From NCBI GenBank assembly GCA_000824845.1, contig CCNC01000208.1:1-60370 (forward strand): a DNA stretch of 60,370 nucleotides. The letters are read 5' to 3'. This DNA is from Mesorhizobium sp. ORS 3359. Its GTDB lineage: Bacteria > Pseudomonadota > Alphaproteobacteria > Rhizobiales > Rhizobiaceae. The stretch's first letter is position 1. Each line of letters opens with the position of its first letter. The translations under genes and the position numbers were made by a program. The notes beneath the pieces were generated by a model. That model saw nothing but the letters and a program-made list of their open reading frames with translations. It was not told where the DNA came from and did not search any database. Shown here in pieces: positions 26,368-34,937 of this stretch.

Positions 26368-27434
26368 CGACATCGACCGGACCACGACCGTCATCAACGT
26401 CGGACGGAGAATCTGTCACCCGGCACTGCCGGGTGACAGCCGTAGGTGCCGATACAGATGCAATTTGTCGCGCTTAAGTCTTCGATGCGGTGGCCAATTA
26501 CTCCACCGGTCGAAATGTCTCGGCGTCTCGGCGTCCGCCATCTAGGAAGTAAGAGCCGGGGATTCCCGTCGATTTAATGTCGGAAGGACCACCAGCTTCC
26601 GAAGTGCCCGTCATAAGCTCGTTTATCGGCTTCCGGCCCTTAGGTAACCCCAGGCTGGTGTTGCCGTCGTGTTCGAGTTTATGGCGCTGAGCTCGCTTTT
26701 GGGACACTGACCATTGTGTCTGAACGGCTGAAATAAGGCCCATTGCCGACCGGCAGAATGTGACCGAAAGCGGTCAGTCGGCTTCTAGCGACGTATTCGA
26801 AAAAGCCGCCGCCCCGCTAGTGGCGTGCCGACCACGAGTGAGCTCGGCGAGAACCCTGAGATCGCTTTTCCAGTTGCCCTAACGAAGCTACACTGACGGG
26901 ACGAGAAGCCCATGCAGGACTCGTGGTGAAGGGTAGGCATCGCCCCCCTACCCTCTGAGGCCGAAGTCGCCTTTCAGCGATCATTACTCTATCACCAGAT
27001 CGACCATCCCCCGAGGTGATCCACTCACAAGAGGTTCCCCGCCTGCACAAACCGGTGCCGGATCCGTGCGATCGTCCAGGCTGACAGCAAAAATTAATAG
27101 GGGCTTGGCGTTACCGCACCGTGATCGACCTAAGCGCGAACTCGCCGCTGCCCCACCATCGCATCGACCGCTTCCGGCCGCTACCTTGGTATTCCGGATC
27201 AACCACCCAGGCCCTTCAGCACAGCGCAGACCAGTCGATCACATCATGAAACTCGGCATCGGGGTTGAGCCGGCGGCAAGAGCAGTGGCATGGAAGGCTT
27301 CGGATCCGACCATTTTATGAAGCATCGCCTGACGTTCCGCGTCACCTGCGGGCAACGGGCGCCTACATATTGAAACGGCGTTGGGTCAGCCTGCACCGCC
27401 GAATTGTCCAAGCGTGACGATGGGTTCCCGACAG
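26368..27434. other. 1.07-kb gene-poor stretch
   Basis: Apart from the hairpin at 26413-26439, nothing convincing. Short frames on both strands (for example the minus frame at 26498-26743) lack family features. The composition looks like decayed coding DNA, but I cannot name the ancestor. Confidence 0.45.
26413..26439. terminator. Perfect 13-bp inverted repeat
   Basis: CTGTCACCCGGCA at 26413-26425 and TGCCGGGTGACAG at 26427-26439, separated by one base, form a strong hairpin 45 bases after the hydrolase stop. No T-run follows, so it is either a weak terminator or a palindromic repeat element. Confidence 0.6.
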
Positions 27435-28022
27435 CTAAGGTGCCGTTGCAGGAACCGCATCCGCGACGCTGCCCTCTGCCCGGTAGTCTGGCGGCGTGTC
27501 GAAATCCCTCCGCGCGAGACCCCGAGACGCTTGAGGTCCGCGCGGCAAGCCGCTGCGATCGGAATAATCCCGCTGGGTTCCCCGCTCGCGGCCGTGCGAA
27601 GCTTTGACCTCGGCAAATGCCACAAGGTCGAGCAAGGTGACGCCGATCACTAGCGCGAACGCTATCGCAGCATTGTCCCGCTTTGCATTGCCTGGTCGAA
27701 GCGCCGAGGAAAGAGTAGCGAGATCGAGAACGTCGCCGGCAATGCGTGACGCAAGGCCAACTGGCTTGTCCACTGAGAGGGTCGGCACCGCGCTGGCCAG
27801 TTCGCGCGCCCCGTAGGCGCGGATCAATCCTTCCTTGCTCTCGAGGCCCAGCGTCCGAGCGATGAAGCCAGGCGCCATAAGCTCGGTCAGCCCTAGGCCA
27901 ATCGAGAACCATCCCAGTGCGCGCGCGAGCCGGTCGGAGCCGGTCAGCGAGCTTGGGCCTTTGCGTACGATCCGGGGGTCTCCCTTCGAACGAGCGATCT
28001 GCGTGGTATTCGTGATTGGCAT
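27435..28022 (-). CDS. Small membrane protein, DUF4267-like
   Basis: A 195-residue protein with three or four membrane helices between about 30 and 140. RLARALGWFSIGLGLTELMA, LIRAYGARELASAVPTL and DVLDLATLSSAL resemble the family of small integral proteins that in rhizobia accompany cyclase/dehydrase domains. The tail (RDYSDRSGLPRGPQASRGLA) is hydrophilic and ends RDFDTPPDYR. The start follows GAAGAGGCG. It lies 24 bases after the zinc dehydrogenase on the same strand and is probably co-transcribed from the EcfG-type promoter at 29429. Confidence 0.8.
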   Translation of the reverse strand: MPITNTTQIARSKGDPRIVRKGPSSLTGSDRLARALGWFSIGLGLTELMAPGFIARTLGLESKEGLIRAYGARELASAVPTLSVDKPVGLASRIAGDVLDLATLSSALRPGNAKRDNAAIAFALVIGVTLLDLVAFAEVKASHGRERGTQRDYSDRSGLPRGPQASRGLARRDFDTPPDYRAEGSVADAVPATAP

Positions 28023-28046
28023 GATAGCGCCTCTTCGGGATTCGGT

Positions 28047-29222
28047 TCAGGGCTTGAGCATTACCTTGATGCAACTGTCCGCCTTGTCGCGGAATGTGCG
28101 ATACATCTCTGGTCCGTCGGACAGATCGACCTTGTGGGTGATTACGAAAGAGGGGTCGATCTGATCGTCCTCGATCCGGCGCAGCAAATCGTCGGTCCAA
28201 CGCGGCACGTGCGCCTGTGCCATCCGGAACGTAAGGCCCTTGTTCATAGACTGGCCCATCGGGATCTTGTCGGCCAGGCCCGTGTAGACACCGATGATAG
28301 AGATCACACCCCCAGGGCGGCAGGCGTAGATCATCTCCCTCAGCACATGAGGACGATCGTTCTCAAGCATCACCATCTGCTTGGCGCGGTCGAGCAACGT
28401 GTCTGGCTGACCCATGTTGACATGGCTTTCAGAGCCGACTGCGTCGATACATTTATGGGGTCCCTCACCTCCGGTGAGCTCGTTAAGCCTTTCAATCACG
28501 CTCTCTGTTTCGAAGTTGATGGTGACGGCGCCAGCTGCCGCCGCCATCGAGAGGCGCTCAGGAAGGTGATCGATGGCGATGATCTGCTCGGCGCCGAGAA
28601 GGATCGCCGAGCGGATCGTCATCTGACCGACAGGGCCGCAGCCCCAAACCGCTACAGTATCACCGGGCTGGATGTCGGCTTGCACCGCCGCTTGCCACCC
28701 GGTGGGGAGGATATCAGATAAGAACAGGAGCTTTTCATCGTCGATGCCATCCGGAACTTTGATGTGGGTCGTGTCGGCGAACGGCACCCGCAGATACTCC
28801 GCTTGCCCCCCCGGATAGCCGCCCGTGAGGTGGGTATAGCCGAACAAGCCTGCCGTCCTGTGGCCGAAGGCCTTGTCGCCGAGGTTTCCCTTTCTGTTCG
28901 TCCGTTGGCACAGGGAGAAGTTGCCACGCTGGCACTGCTCGCACTCCCCGCACTGGATGGTGAAAGGGATGACGACGCGGTCACCCTTCTTGAGCTTGGC
29001 CTTTGCCGCGGCGCCGACCTCAACGACTTCGCCCATGGACTCGTGGCCCATGATGTCGCCGGGCAGCATGGCAGGGATCAGGTTGTGAAACAGATGGAGG
29101 TCCGAACCGCAGATCGCGCAACTTGTGATCTTAATGATAGCGTCGCGGTCATCCTCGATCTGAGGGTCAGTCACCGAGTCACAACGGATATCTTCTTTGC
29201 CGTGCCAGACGAGGGCTCTCAT
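28047..29222 (-). CDS. Zinc-dependent alcohol dehydrogenase (formaldehyde-dehydrogenase-like)
   Basis: A 391-residue medium-chain dehydrogenase. The catalytic zinc site has CAICGSDLHLFHN and GDIMGHESMGEVVEVG. The structural zinc lobe has four cysteines in CGECEQCQRGNFSLCQ. The NAD-binding motif is VAVWGCGPVGQMTIRSA. The long insert with RTAGLFGYTHLTGGYPGGQA and the C-terminal extension match the glutathione-independent formaldehyde dehydrogenase-like branch; the true substrate is unknown. GGAGG precedes the ATG. An EcfG-type promoter is about 180 bases upstream, so it probably serves in general stress detoxification. Confidence 0.92.
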   Translation of the reverse strand: MRALVWHGKEDIRCDSVTDPQIEDDRDAIIKITSCAICGSDLHLFHNLIPAMLPGDIMGHESMGEVVEVGAAAKAKLKKGDRVVIPFTIQCGECEQCQRGNFSLCQRTNRKGNLGDKAFGHRTAGLFGYTHLTGGYPGGQAEYLRVPFADTTHIKVPDGIDDEKLLFLSDILPTGWQAAVQADIQPGDTVAVWGCGPVGQMTIRSAILLGAEQIIAIDHLPERLSMAAAAGAVTINFETESVIERLNELTGGEGPHKCIDAVGSESHVNMGQPDTLLDRAKQMVMLENDRPHVLREMIYACRPGGVISIIGVYTGLADKIPMGQSMNKGLTFRMAQAHVPRWTDDLLRRIEDDQIDPSFVITHKVDLSDGPEMYRTFRDKADSCIKVMLKP

Positions 29223-29404
29223 GCGGACCTCCTACCTCAAGAGCATCGATATCGACCGTCGGCGGGCTGCCCGACAGGGCCGAACTGAGTGTCCGGTCCA
29301 GGTTGCGTTGCGCCACAACTGCGTCCGAGGCGCCATCCGCCCTGCGACAACCAGGACACCTCAATCACGACTCCGCGCGGTGATTGTCGATTTTGAGGTC
29401 ACCC

Positions 29405-29429
29405 AACTAAGCGAGGATGAGGATGTTCC
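29405..29429 (-). promoter_or_regulatory. Predicted EcfG promoter of dehydrogenase operon
   Basis: On the minus strand: GGAAC at 29429-29425, N17, GTT at 29407-29405. The leader to the ATG at 29222 would be about 175 bases. This is the leftmost of the EcfG-type sites. Confidence 0.72.
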
Positions 29430-29742
29430 ATGTATCTTTTCTCAGGAAAGCTCCTCAGTTAAGCAGCCGATAGCTGCGGTTCGGCGAAAACGGTTGGAAC
29501 TGCTTGCGGGATTGGCGGCGAGGCTAAACAGCTTCCCAACGGCCTGATCCGGGCCGAACCGCTTTGCCTGTGCGTGGCGACGTCCAACACCCGCCGCCGA
29601 GCATGCCTTCGAAAGCGACATTCCTTACCCAAGGCGATCTGCAAGAGGTCGCCCCACCCGGCTCGCCATCTATGTGTCGAATCGCGCCGCGGCCAGTCCT
29701 GCCATCGGGAATATCTCTTCGCTGGCTTCACGAACTCTCTTT

Positions 29743-29767
29743 GGAACATCGCCAGCGAAGCCGGGTT
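29743..29767 (+). promoter_or_regulatory. Predicted EcfG promoter of the Gly-rich protein
   Basis: GGAAC at 29743-29747, N17, GTT at 29765-29767. Transcription would start about 40 bases before the ATG at 29813. Confidence 0.75.
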
Positions 29768-29812
29768 GGGTCGCTGAGGGAAATCACAAAATCAACCGAA
29801 GGAGAATTCCTT

Positions 29813-30259
29813 ATGATGAAGAAAATCCTCGCGGCTTCCGTACTCACCGTTGCGCTCGCCACTTCGGGCGCAATGGCGCAATCAGCCGGCACGAGTGGCG
29901 GCGCGAATGCGTCGGGCGGTGTGTCTGCTGGCACAAATGGTGGAGTAACCGGCGGCGTGTCGGGCAGCGGTACAGGCACTGTTTCTGGCGGTGCCTCCGA
30001 TGGCGGATCAGGAACCGTGTCTGGCAGCACTTCCGGCACCGGTGGCGGCTCGGGCGGGACGTCAGGCAGCGGTACAGGCGGCGGCACGACAGCCGGCGGC
30101 TCAGTTACCGGCACGCCGGACAGCAACACCACTGGTGCCACGACCCAGTCCAAGCCAAACGGCATGGAGGACCGCTGCAAGGATGTCGTCGGCACGGACA
30201 CCGATAACAATACTCCAACCGGCGCGACGACTTCCGAGATCCAGAACTGCAACAAGTAG
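29813..30259 (+). CDS. Secreted Gly/Ser/Thr-rich repetitive protein
   Basis: A 148-residue protein with a clear signal peptide (MMKKILAASVLTVALATSG, cleavage after AMAQ). Residues 24-105 are a low-complexity tract of Gly, Ser and Thr, with imperfect units of the type GGVSGSGTGTVSGGASDGG. The C terminus has two cysteines (EDRCKD and IQNCNK) that could be paired. AAGGAG lies 9 bases before the first ATG. Similar stress-induced cell-envelope proteins exist in rhizobia, but no function is established. It has an EcfG-type promoter and a terminator, so it is a single-gene unit. Confidence 0.85.
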   Translation: MMKKILAASVLTVALATSGAMAQSAGTSGGANASGGVSAGTNGGVTGGVSGSGTGTVSGGASDGGSGTVSGSTSGTGGGSGGTSGSGTGGGTTAGGSVTGTPDSNTTGATTQSKPNGMEDRCKDVVGTDTDNNTPTGATTSEIQNCNK

Positions 30260-30283
30260 TAAATTTCTGCCTGTTCCCCCAAA

Positions 30284-30312
30284 TGCCCTGACGGCGGTCT
30301 GCCGTCGGGGCA
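30284..30312 (+). terminator. Hairpin after the Gly-rich gene
   Basis: TGCCCTGACGGC at 30284-30295 pairs with GCCGTCGGGGCA at 30301-30312 (one mismatch, 5-base loop), 25 bases after the stop. No strong T-run follows. Confidence 0.6.
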
Positions 30313-30490
30313 GTTCGGCAGGCCCGGGAAAGAGGCACTTTGGGACAGCGCCAGTTTGGTTGCCTTATGAACATTAGAGCAAGCTTGACTAACCGATAAC
30401 GTGACCCAGACTCGCCGCATGGCACGGGCGCGCCAAGATTCTTAGGCGGAGTTTCTTTCTCGGGCGGTAAGTCAAATTCCTAAGAGGCCC

Positions 30491-31417
30491 TCACGCCTTC
30501 AGCAGGCGCAGAACGATGTCGTTGCTGTAATTGCCGAAGCCGTTGCCGAAGATATTTACGCCGCCCGGGTGACGCGCATCTTCCTTCACGCCGATTCGTA
30601 TCCGGATCGAGCGGTGCCGCTCGAGTTCCAGATCAGCCAGCGAGCATTTGGAAACCCTGTCGTTGTTACGATAGGTGCCATCGTTCGTGACGCGCCAGTG
30701 TGTAAGGTCGCCATATTGCGACCCGGCCAGCTTCCACCAGCCGGGCGTATGCTTGCCGCGCTTGTCGCCATAGTCGGCCGGCGCCGTCCACGTGTCTATC
30801 TCGTGTCCGTTGATCGCGATCGTGATGTCCGACGGCCAATGCTGCGACGTGCCCGGCACCTCCGACGAAAGCTCCATCGCCAGTTCCAACCCGCCGACTT
30901 TGGCATTGGCAAGCGTAGCATTGTTGGGAAACTGGTATTCGACGAAGCCGCGCGCGAACCATAGCAGCCCTGCCCGCATGCGGCCAGGATCGAGGAAGGT
31001 GTCTGGCACATCGAGAAGTCCGATGACGCCGTCCTTTGAACACAGGCCGCAGGGAGCGGAGACTTCGCATCTCGTATAGAGTCCAAGCGGCATCGCCACT
31101 TCTATGACGCCGAGATCCTGCGCCGGGTTGCGGTCCTTGAAGACGACAACCAACTCGGAGAAGGTCGAATAGCAAACCTTCTGGCTTCCCTTGCGCGCCT
31201 TCTGTGATTTCGTCTCGATCAAACCGACATCGACAAGGACCTGGATGTTGGCGGAAATCGTCGATTGCGGAAGACCCAGTTCCTCGGCCACCTGATTGAC
31301 GTTTTTCGGCCCCCTGCGGTGCAGCAGATCGAGAATCCGGACCCGGACCTCGCTCGCGAGGCTTTTCAACAGTTCAAGCCGCTCGAGCGGATCGACAACC
31401 AGGATTTCATTCGACAT
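30491..31417 (-). CDS. ArsR-type winged-helix regulator with long sensor domain
   Basis: A 308-residue protein. The N-terminal helix-turn-helix is ArsR/SmtB-like: LKSLASEVRVRILDLLHRRG and NQVAEELGLPQSTISANIQV. Residues from about 95 onward form a large domain found in predicted sugar-responsive regulators of rhizobia; it has CEVSAPCGLCSKDGVIG, a possible metal site, and INGHEIDTWTAPADYG with GWWKLAGSQYGDLTHWRV. No ligand is known to me. ATG at 31417 chosen; a GTG at 31429 is also possible. A short palindrome about 45 bases upstream may be its own operator. Confidence 0.85.
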   Translation of the reverse strand: MSNEILVVDPLERLELLKSLASEVRVRILDLLHRRGPKNVNQVAEELGLPQSTISANIQVLVDVGLIETKSQKARKGSQKVCYSTFSELVVVFKDRNPAQDLGVIEVAMPLGLYTRCEVSAPCGLCSKDGVIGLLDVPDTFLDPGRMRAGLLWFARGFVEYQFPNNATLANAKVGGLELAMELSSEVPGTSQHWPSDITIAINGHEIDTWTAPADYGDKRGKHTPGWWKLAGSQYGDLTHWRVTNDGTYRNNDRVSKCSLADLELERHRSIRIRIGVKEDARHPGGVNIFGNGFGNYSNDIVLRLLKA

Positions 31418-31455
31418 ATGGCCCCGCACTCGTCACTCAAGGTTAGTGTATCAGA

Positions 31456-31466
31456 ATATCAGATAT
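31456..31466. promoter_or_regulatory. Candidate operator of the ArsR-type regulator
   Basis: ATATC-A-GATAT, a perfect 11-bp palindrome about 40 bases upstream of the regulator start, in an AT-rich stretch likely to hold its promoter. Confidence 0.4.
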
Positions 31467-31480
31467 AAATAAAGACGGCC

Positions 31481-31510
31481 GCCGGGTAGTGGTCCGACCC
31501 ACTACCCGGC
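31481..31510. terminator. Strong 12-bp hairpin
   Basis: GCCGGGTAGTGG at 31481-31492 pairs perfectly with CCACTACCCGGC at 31499-31510 across a 6-base loop. It lies upstream of the regulator and no gene ends next to it. The 300 bases to the right hold no convincing gene. Confidence 0.55.
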
Positions 31511-31825
31511 GACAATATGAGAGCCGTTAAGCTAGGCGTATCTTGCGCAGCGACTTCGGTGGCACCTGCGTTGGCGATTTGACGATATTGAAAACGGCAC
31601 TCGTGCAATCCAGACAAGCGACGACGCCGAAGAATGGCCTGTACCAAATGGCGACCCGCACTTTAGAATGCTATCTTGCCGAATGGTCTACCGCTCGGAT
31701 CGCGGTGCCGATTTCGTGTGATGCGGTGAAGTAGACCCTCACAGGCAGGTCAACCAGCCATGGCGGCCGCCCGACATTCAAAACGACCTTGAACAAACAT
31801 ACACTGCCTTACACCGTTGATCGCC

Positions 31826-32131
31826 ATGCACCTTGTTCAGATTCTACTCCCATGCAGGGACAACGAAGGGGAGCCCTTCGGACACGAAGACTTCCAGAGG
31901 CTGAAGGAAGAACTCGCAGCCCCCTTTGATGGCGTTACCGCTTACCTCCAGGCTCCTGCAGATGGTCTGTGGAGGCAGGGTGCAGAGTCAAATGCCGACC
32001 AGATCGTCATCTTCGAAGTCATGACCGATGAGATCGACCTCCTCGAGTGGGGTGATCGCCGCACTGCACTCGAGCGGCGGTTCCGGCAGGAGAAGGTGGT
32101 CATCCGCTATATGCCTATCACGTTGATCTAG
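31826..32131 (+). CDS. Conserved-looking hypothetical protein
   Basis: 101 residues from the ATG at 31826 (MHLVQILLPCRDNEGEPFGH). I do not recognise a named family. The pattern is that of a compact alpha/beta protein, with an amphipathic HEDFQRLKEELAAPFDGVTA, then QIVIFEVMTDEID and a charged helix. Similar small proteins occur in rhizobia near stress genes, by my recollection only. It has no EcfG-type site upstream. Confidence 0.6.
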   Translation: MHLVQILLPCRDNEGEPFGHEDFQRLKEELAAPFDGVTAYLQAPADGLWRQGAESNADQIVIFEVMTDEIDLLEWGDRRTALERRFRQEKVVIRYMPITLI

Positions 32132-32579
32132 CTGGCAAGCGATGGCCAAAGCCCAGGCTGCCGGAAGCTCTTAGACTGAGCGAGAGCAGCGGACCGGTTA
32201 TAACTGAGTTCCTTCGACATTCTGCACTGCGTCTGAAAAGCCGCCTTTGCCGCTTCGACACAGGCATCCAAACCCTCCGGCCGCCGCTGGCAGCGGGCAC
32301 GCATCCAGATACATACCCCTCCCCCGACCGATAAGCATCGCAACCGGGAGAGCGGCCACTTGCAATCATTTTTGTATTCGGCTCGATTGTTCGGCGCATA
32401 GCCATCAGCGTTGAGTAGGTCTCGGGCCAACCTAACTCATCACGGCGAGCGGCAGCGCTCAGGGGGCCTGCGAGGTGGCAGGATCTCCCGACTGGAATGC
32501 ACATCCCCTGGCTGTCCCGCGCCGCCGATGGAGCGATTTGTCGAACAGCGAGCTAGGCTGCCTAGATGTGAGACACAGA
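32132..32579. other. 448-bp stretch without a supported gene
   Basis: A 100-codon minus-strand frame (32128-32430) has evenly spaced cysteines but no recognisable family and no good ribosome binding site. I do not call it. Confidence 0.4.
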
Positions 32580-33152
32580 ATGAATCCCAAACCCGACCCT
32601 GAAACCATGGACTCCGCCACGCCAACCACCCCGGCGGCGGAAGGCCTGGCGCCTGCCCTGGCGCGAAACATCGAGGCACTGGTCGAGAGGCGAAAACGTG
32701 ACGCCGAGACAGCGTCCTTGGAGGAACGCACGGCTGCTGCCATCAGCAGATTCGCCGGCAGCATGGCCTTCGTCTACATCCACCTTGCCTTCTTTGGAGC
32801 GTGGATTGCACTAAATCTCGGCGTCGTGACTTTTATCAAAGCGTTTGATCCATCCCTGGTGATCCTGGCCATGTTTGCTTCGGTCGAGGCGATCTTTCTG
32901 TCGACCTTCGTGCTGATCAACCAGAACCGCATGGCGGACGAGGACGACGCCAGGGCGGACCTCGACCTGCAGGTCAGCCTTTTGAACGAACATGAGACGA
33001 CCAAGCTCATCAAGCTGATAGAGGAGATTGCCAAGCGCCTGGACGTAGACACCGACGCGGACGACGAGTTGAAGGAGCTTAAGCGCGACGTGGCACCTGA
33101 AGCTGTTCTGGACAAGATCGAAGAAGTGGGCGAGCGCCAAACGCGGAGTTAA
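32580..33152 (+). CDS. DUF1003 family membrane protein
   Basis: A 190-residue inner-membrane protein. After a polar N terminus come two helices: FVYIHLAFFGAWIALNLGVV and SLVILAMFASVEAIFLSTFV. The signature NQNRMADEDDARADLDLQVS follows, then a charged coiled region to the C terminus. DUF1003 proteins are widespread and of unknown function. The ATG at 32580 is chosen from the start of homology; the upstream site is weak. It lies ahead of the Mn-catalase on the same strand but has its own leader. Confidence 0.88.
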   Translation: MNPKPDPETMDSATPTTPAAEGLAPALARNIEALVERRKRDAETASLEERTAAAISRFAGSMAFVYIHLAFFGAWIALNLGVVTFIKAFDPSLVILAMFASVEAIFLSTFVLINQNRMADEDDARADLDLQVSLLNEHETTKLIKLIEEIAKRLDVDTDADDELKELKRDVAPEAVLDKIEEVGERQTRS

Positions 33153-33274
33153 CTCCGCGCATATCAGTTTGGCTTCACCCGATCGGCCAGTGGACGTTAC
33201 CGATTCCTGCAGCCATCGCGGCCCTGGCACGAACGATCGATTCAGAAAGCCGGCCCCATGCGATCTTCTGCAAA

Positions 33275-33299
33275 GGAACAATCGAGGTGGTGCGCTGTT
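33275..33299 (+). promoter_or_regulatory. Predicted EcfG promoter of Mn-catalase
   Basis: GGAAC at 33275-33279, N17, GTT at 33297-33299; the ATG follows at 33326, so the leader is short. Confidence 0.78.
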
Positions 33300-33325
33300 A
33301 GGGGGGCCAACCCTGGAGGCCCTCC

Positions 33326-34294
33326 ATGTTCATGCACAACAAGCGACTGCAATACACTGTTCGAGTCTCCGAGCCCAATCCGCGGCTGGCGTGCATGATC
33401 ATGGAGCAGTTCGGCGGGGCCGACGGCGAGCTTGCCGCAGCTATGCGCTATTTCACCCAAGGTCTGGGAGAAGATGATGTCGGCCGCAAGGACATGCTGC
33501 TCGACATAGCGACCGAAGAGCTCAGCCACCTCGAGGTCGTCGGCTCGATCGTCACCATGCTCAACAAAGGCCTGAAGGCGCAGCTGGCCGAGGGACAGAT
33601 GAAAGAAGCCGAGCTCTATCTGATGGTCGGCGCCAGCGGCACGACGGCGAAGGAGTCCATCCTGTTCGGCGGCGCACCTGCGCTCTGCGACTCGGCCGGC
33701 GTGCCGTGGACTGCCGCCTACATCGATTCCCGTGGCGAACCGACCGTAGACCTGAGGTCCAACATCGCCGCGGAGGCGCGTGCCAAGATCGTCTATGAGC
33801 GACTGATCAACATTACCGACGATCCCGGCGTCAAGGATGCGCTGGGCTTCCTCATGACGCGCGAAATCGCGCATCAAAAATCGTTCGAGAAAGCGTTGTA
33901 CGCTATCGAGAACAACTTCCCCACAGGCAAGCTTCCCGGCATTGAGAAATTTGCAAGCATGTACGTCAACACGTCGCAAGGCGAAGGGGACATGAACGGG
34001 TCGTGGAACTCAGGGGACGAATGGGATCGCGTGGACGATCTTGAGGAAGTCATGCCGGCGGACGATGGCGATGGGACGGCAACAGTCAAACTGGCGGCCA
34101 AGGACATGAAGGTCGTAGCTAAGATGGGCGAGCGGACGCTCTCTGACCCCTCCGCCGACCCGACCACAGGTGCCGATCTAGGTGCCGGGCCGGGAGCAGG
34201 CCGGACCAGGAATGGCGACATGGGCGGCGCTGCCAGCATCAAAGAGGCGCCTGCGCGGGCCGAAGCCACTGCTCGCAAGAAAAAACAGGGTTAG
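33326..34294 (+). CDS. Manganese catalase
   Basis: A 322-residue non-heme catalase that removes hydrogen peroxide with a di-manganese centre in a ferritin-like four-helix bundle. Ligand motifs are GELAAAMRYF (Glu35), TEELSHLE (Glu65, His68), NIAAEARAK, and TREIAHQKSF with the second Glu-His pair near 180. The C-terminal 80 residues are an extended, Gly/Ala-rich charged tail. The N terminus MFMHNKRLQYTVRVSEPNPR is typical. Mn-catalases are common general-stress-response genes in alphaproteobacteria, which fits the promoter directly upstream. Confidence 0.95.
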   Translation: MFMHNKRLQYTVRVSEPNPRLACMIMEQFGGADGELAAAMRYFTQGLGEDDVGRKDMLLDIATEELSHLEVVGSIVTMLNKGLKAQLAEGQMKEAELYLMVGASGTTAKESILFGGAPALCDSAGVPWTAAYIDSRGEPTVDLRSNIAAEARAKIVYERLINITDDPGVKDALGFLMTREIAHQKSFEKALYAIENNFPTGKLPGIEKFASMYVNTSQGEGDMNGSWNSGDEWDRVDDLEEVMPADDGDGTATVKLAAKDMKVVAKMGERTLSDPSADPTTGADLGAGPGAGRTRNGDMGGAASIKEAPARAEATARKKKQG

Positions 34295-34460
34295 GGCCGA
34301 TCGGCTCTGCCGCTACCCATCGACGTCTTGACGGGTAGCCGCGGAACCGCCTTCTTTGCCACCTTCGCCGATGTTTCGAGCAGCTGGCCAGCGCTTTGGT
34401 CACCGTTGGCTGCCGGATCTGGCCGCTTCCTGTCGGTAGCGTGCAGCGTCGCGAACTCCG

Positions 34461-34937
34461 TCAGAACAGCTGGATCGCGGGCCGTGTGATCATCAGCCAA
34501 TAGATCGCGGCCACGGATGCAAACGCCGGAAACCCAAAAGCGAACCAAAGCCGAAAGAGCTGGTTGTATCGTTTGGGCGGTGGAATGCCCGCCGTGGCGG
34601 CTTCCGCCGCAAGATCCCGCATGCGCATCTGCATCCATACCACAGGTAGCCAGAACAGGCCCGTGACGACATAGAGCAGGATCGACAGCACGATCCAGCC
34701 CTCCCGGAGCGAATAGCCTGATTGCCAGGCCAATGCGGCCCCGGTTATCGGTTGTGCAATGACCGCGGTAGCGGTGAACAGGAAGTCGGCAATGACGACG
34801 ATGCGGGCTACGGCGGCAATCGTGGCGGCGCTGCCGGTCCGGTGGGCGAGCAGCATGAAGAATGCAATGCCCGCGCCGGTGCCGAGCAGCACAGCAGCGC
34901 CGATGAGGTGCAAGTATTTCAGCACAAAGTAGAGCAT
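34461..34937 (-). CDS. DUF2269 family membrane protein
   Basis: A 158-residue protein with four membrane helices. MLYFVLKYLHLIGAAVLLGT with GAGIAFFM, and RRIVVIADFLFTATAVI-like helices, match DUF2269, as does the final FGFPAFASVAAIYWLMI. Its ATG shares the last A of the TAA of the upstream SDR-DoxX gene, so the two are coupled. Function unknown. The 166 bases to the Mn-catalase end hold no supported gene. Confidence 0.88.
   Translation of the reverse strand: MLYFVLKYLHLIGAAVLLGTGAGIAFFMLLAHRTGSAATIAAVARIVVIADFLFTATAVIAQPITGAALAWQSGYSLREGWIVLSILLYVVTGLFWLPVVWMQMRMRDLAAEAATAGIPPPKRYNQLFRLWFAFGFPAFASVAAIYWLMITRPAIQLF

Noticed and set aside
29574..29777. Peptide resembling the start of trehalose-6-phosphate synthase (YVSNRAA)
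   Set aside because: The likeness covers only a few residues, no further blocks follow, and the segment contains an EcfG-type promoter.
29880..30120. Repetitive tract as a CRISPR or tandem DNA repeat
   Set aside because: The repetition is the Gly/Ser/Thr codon pattern of one protein; units are imperfect and in frame.
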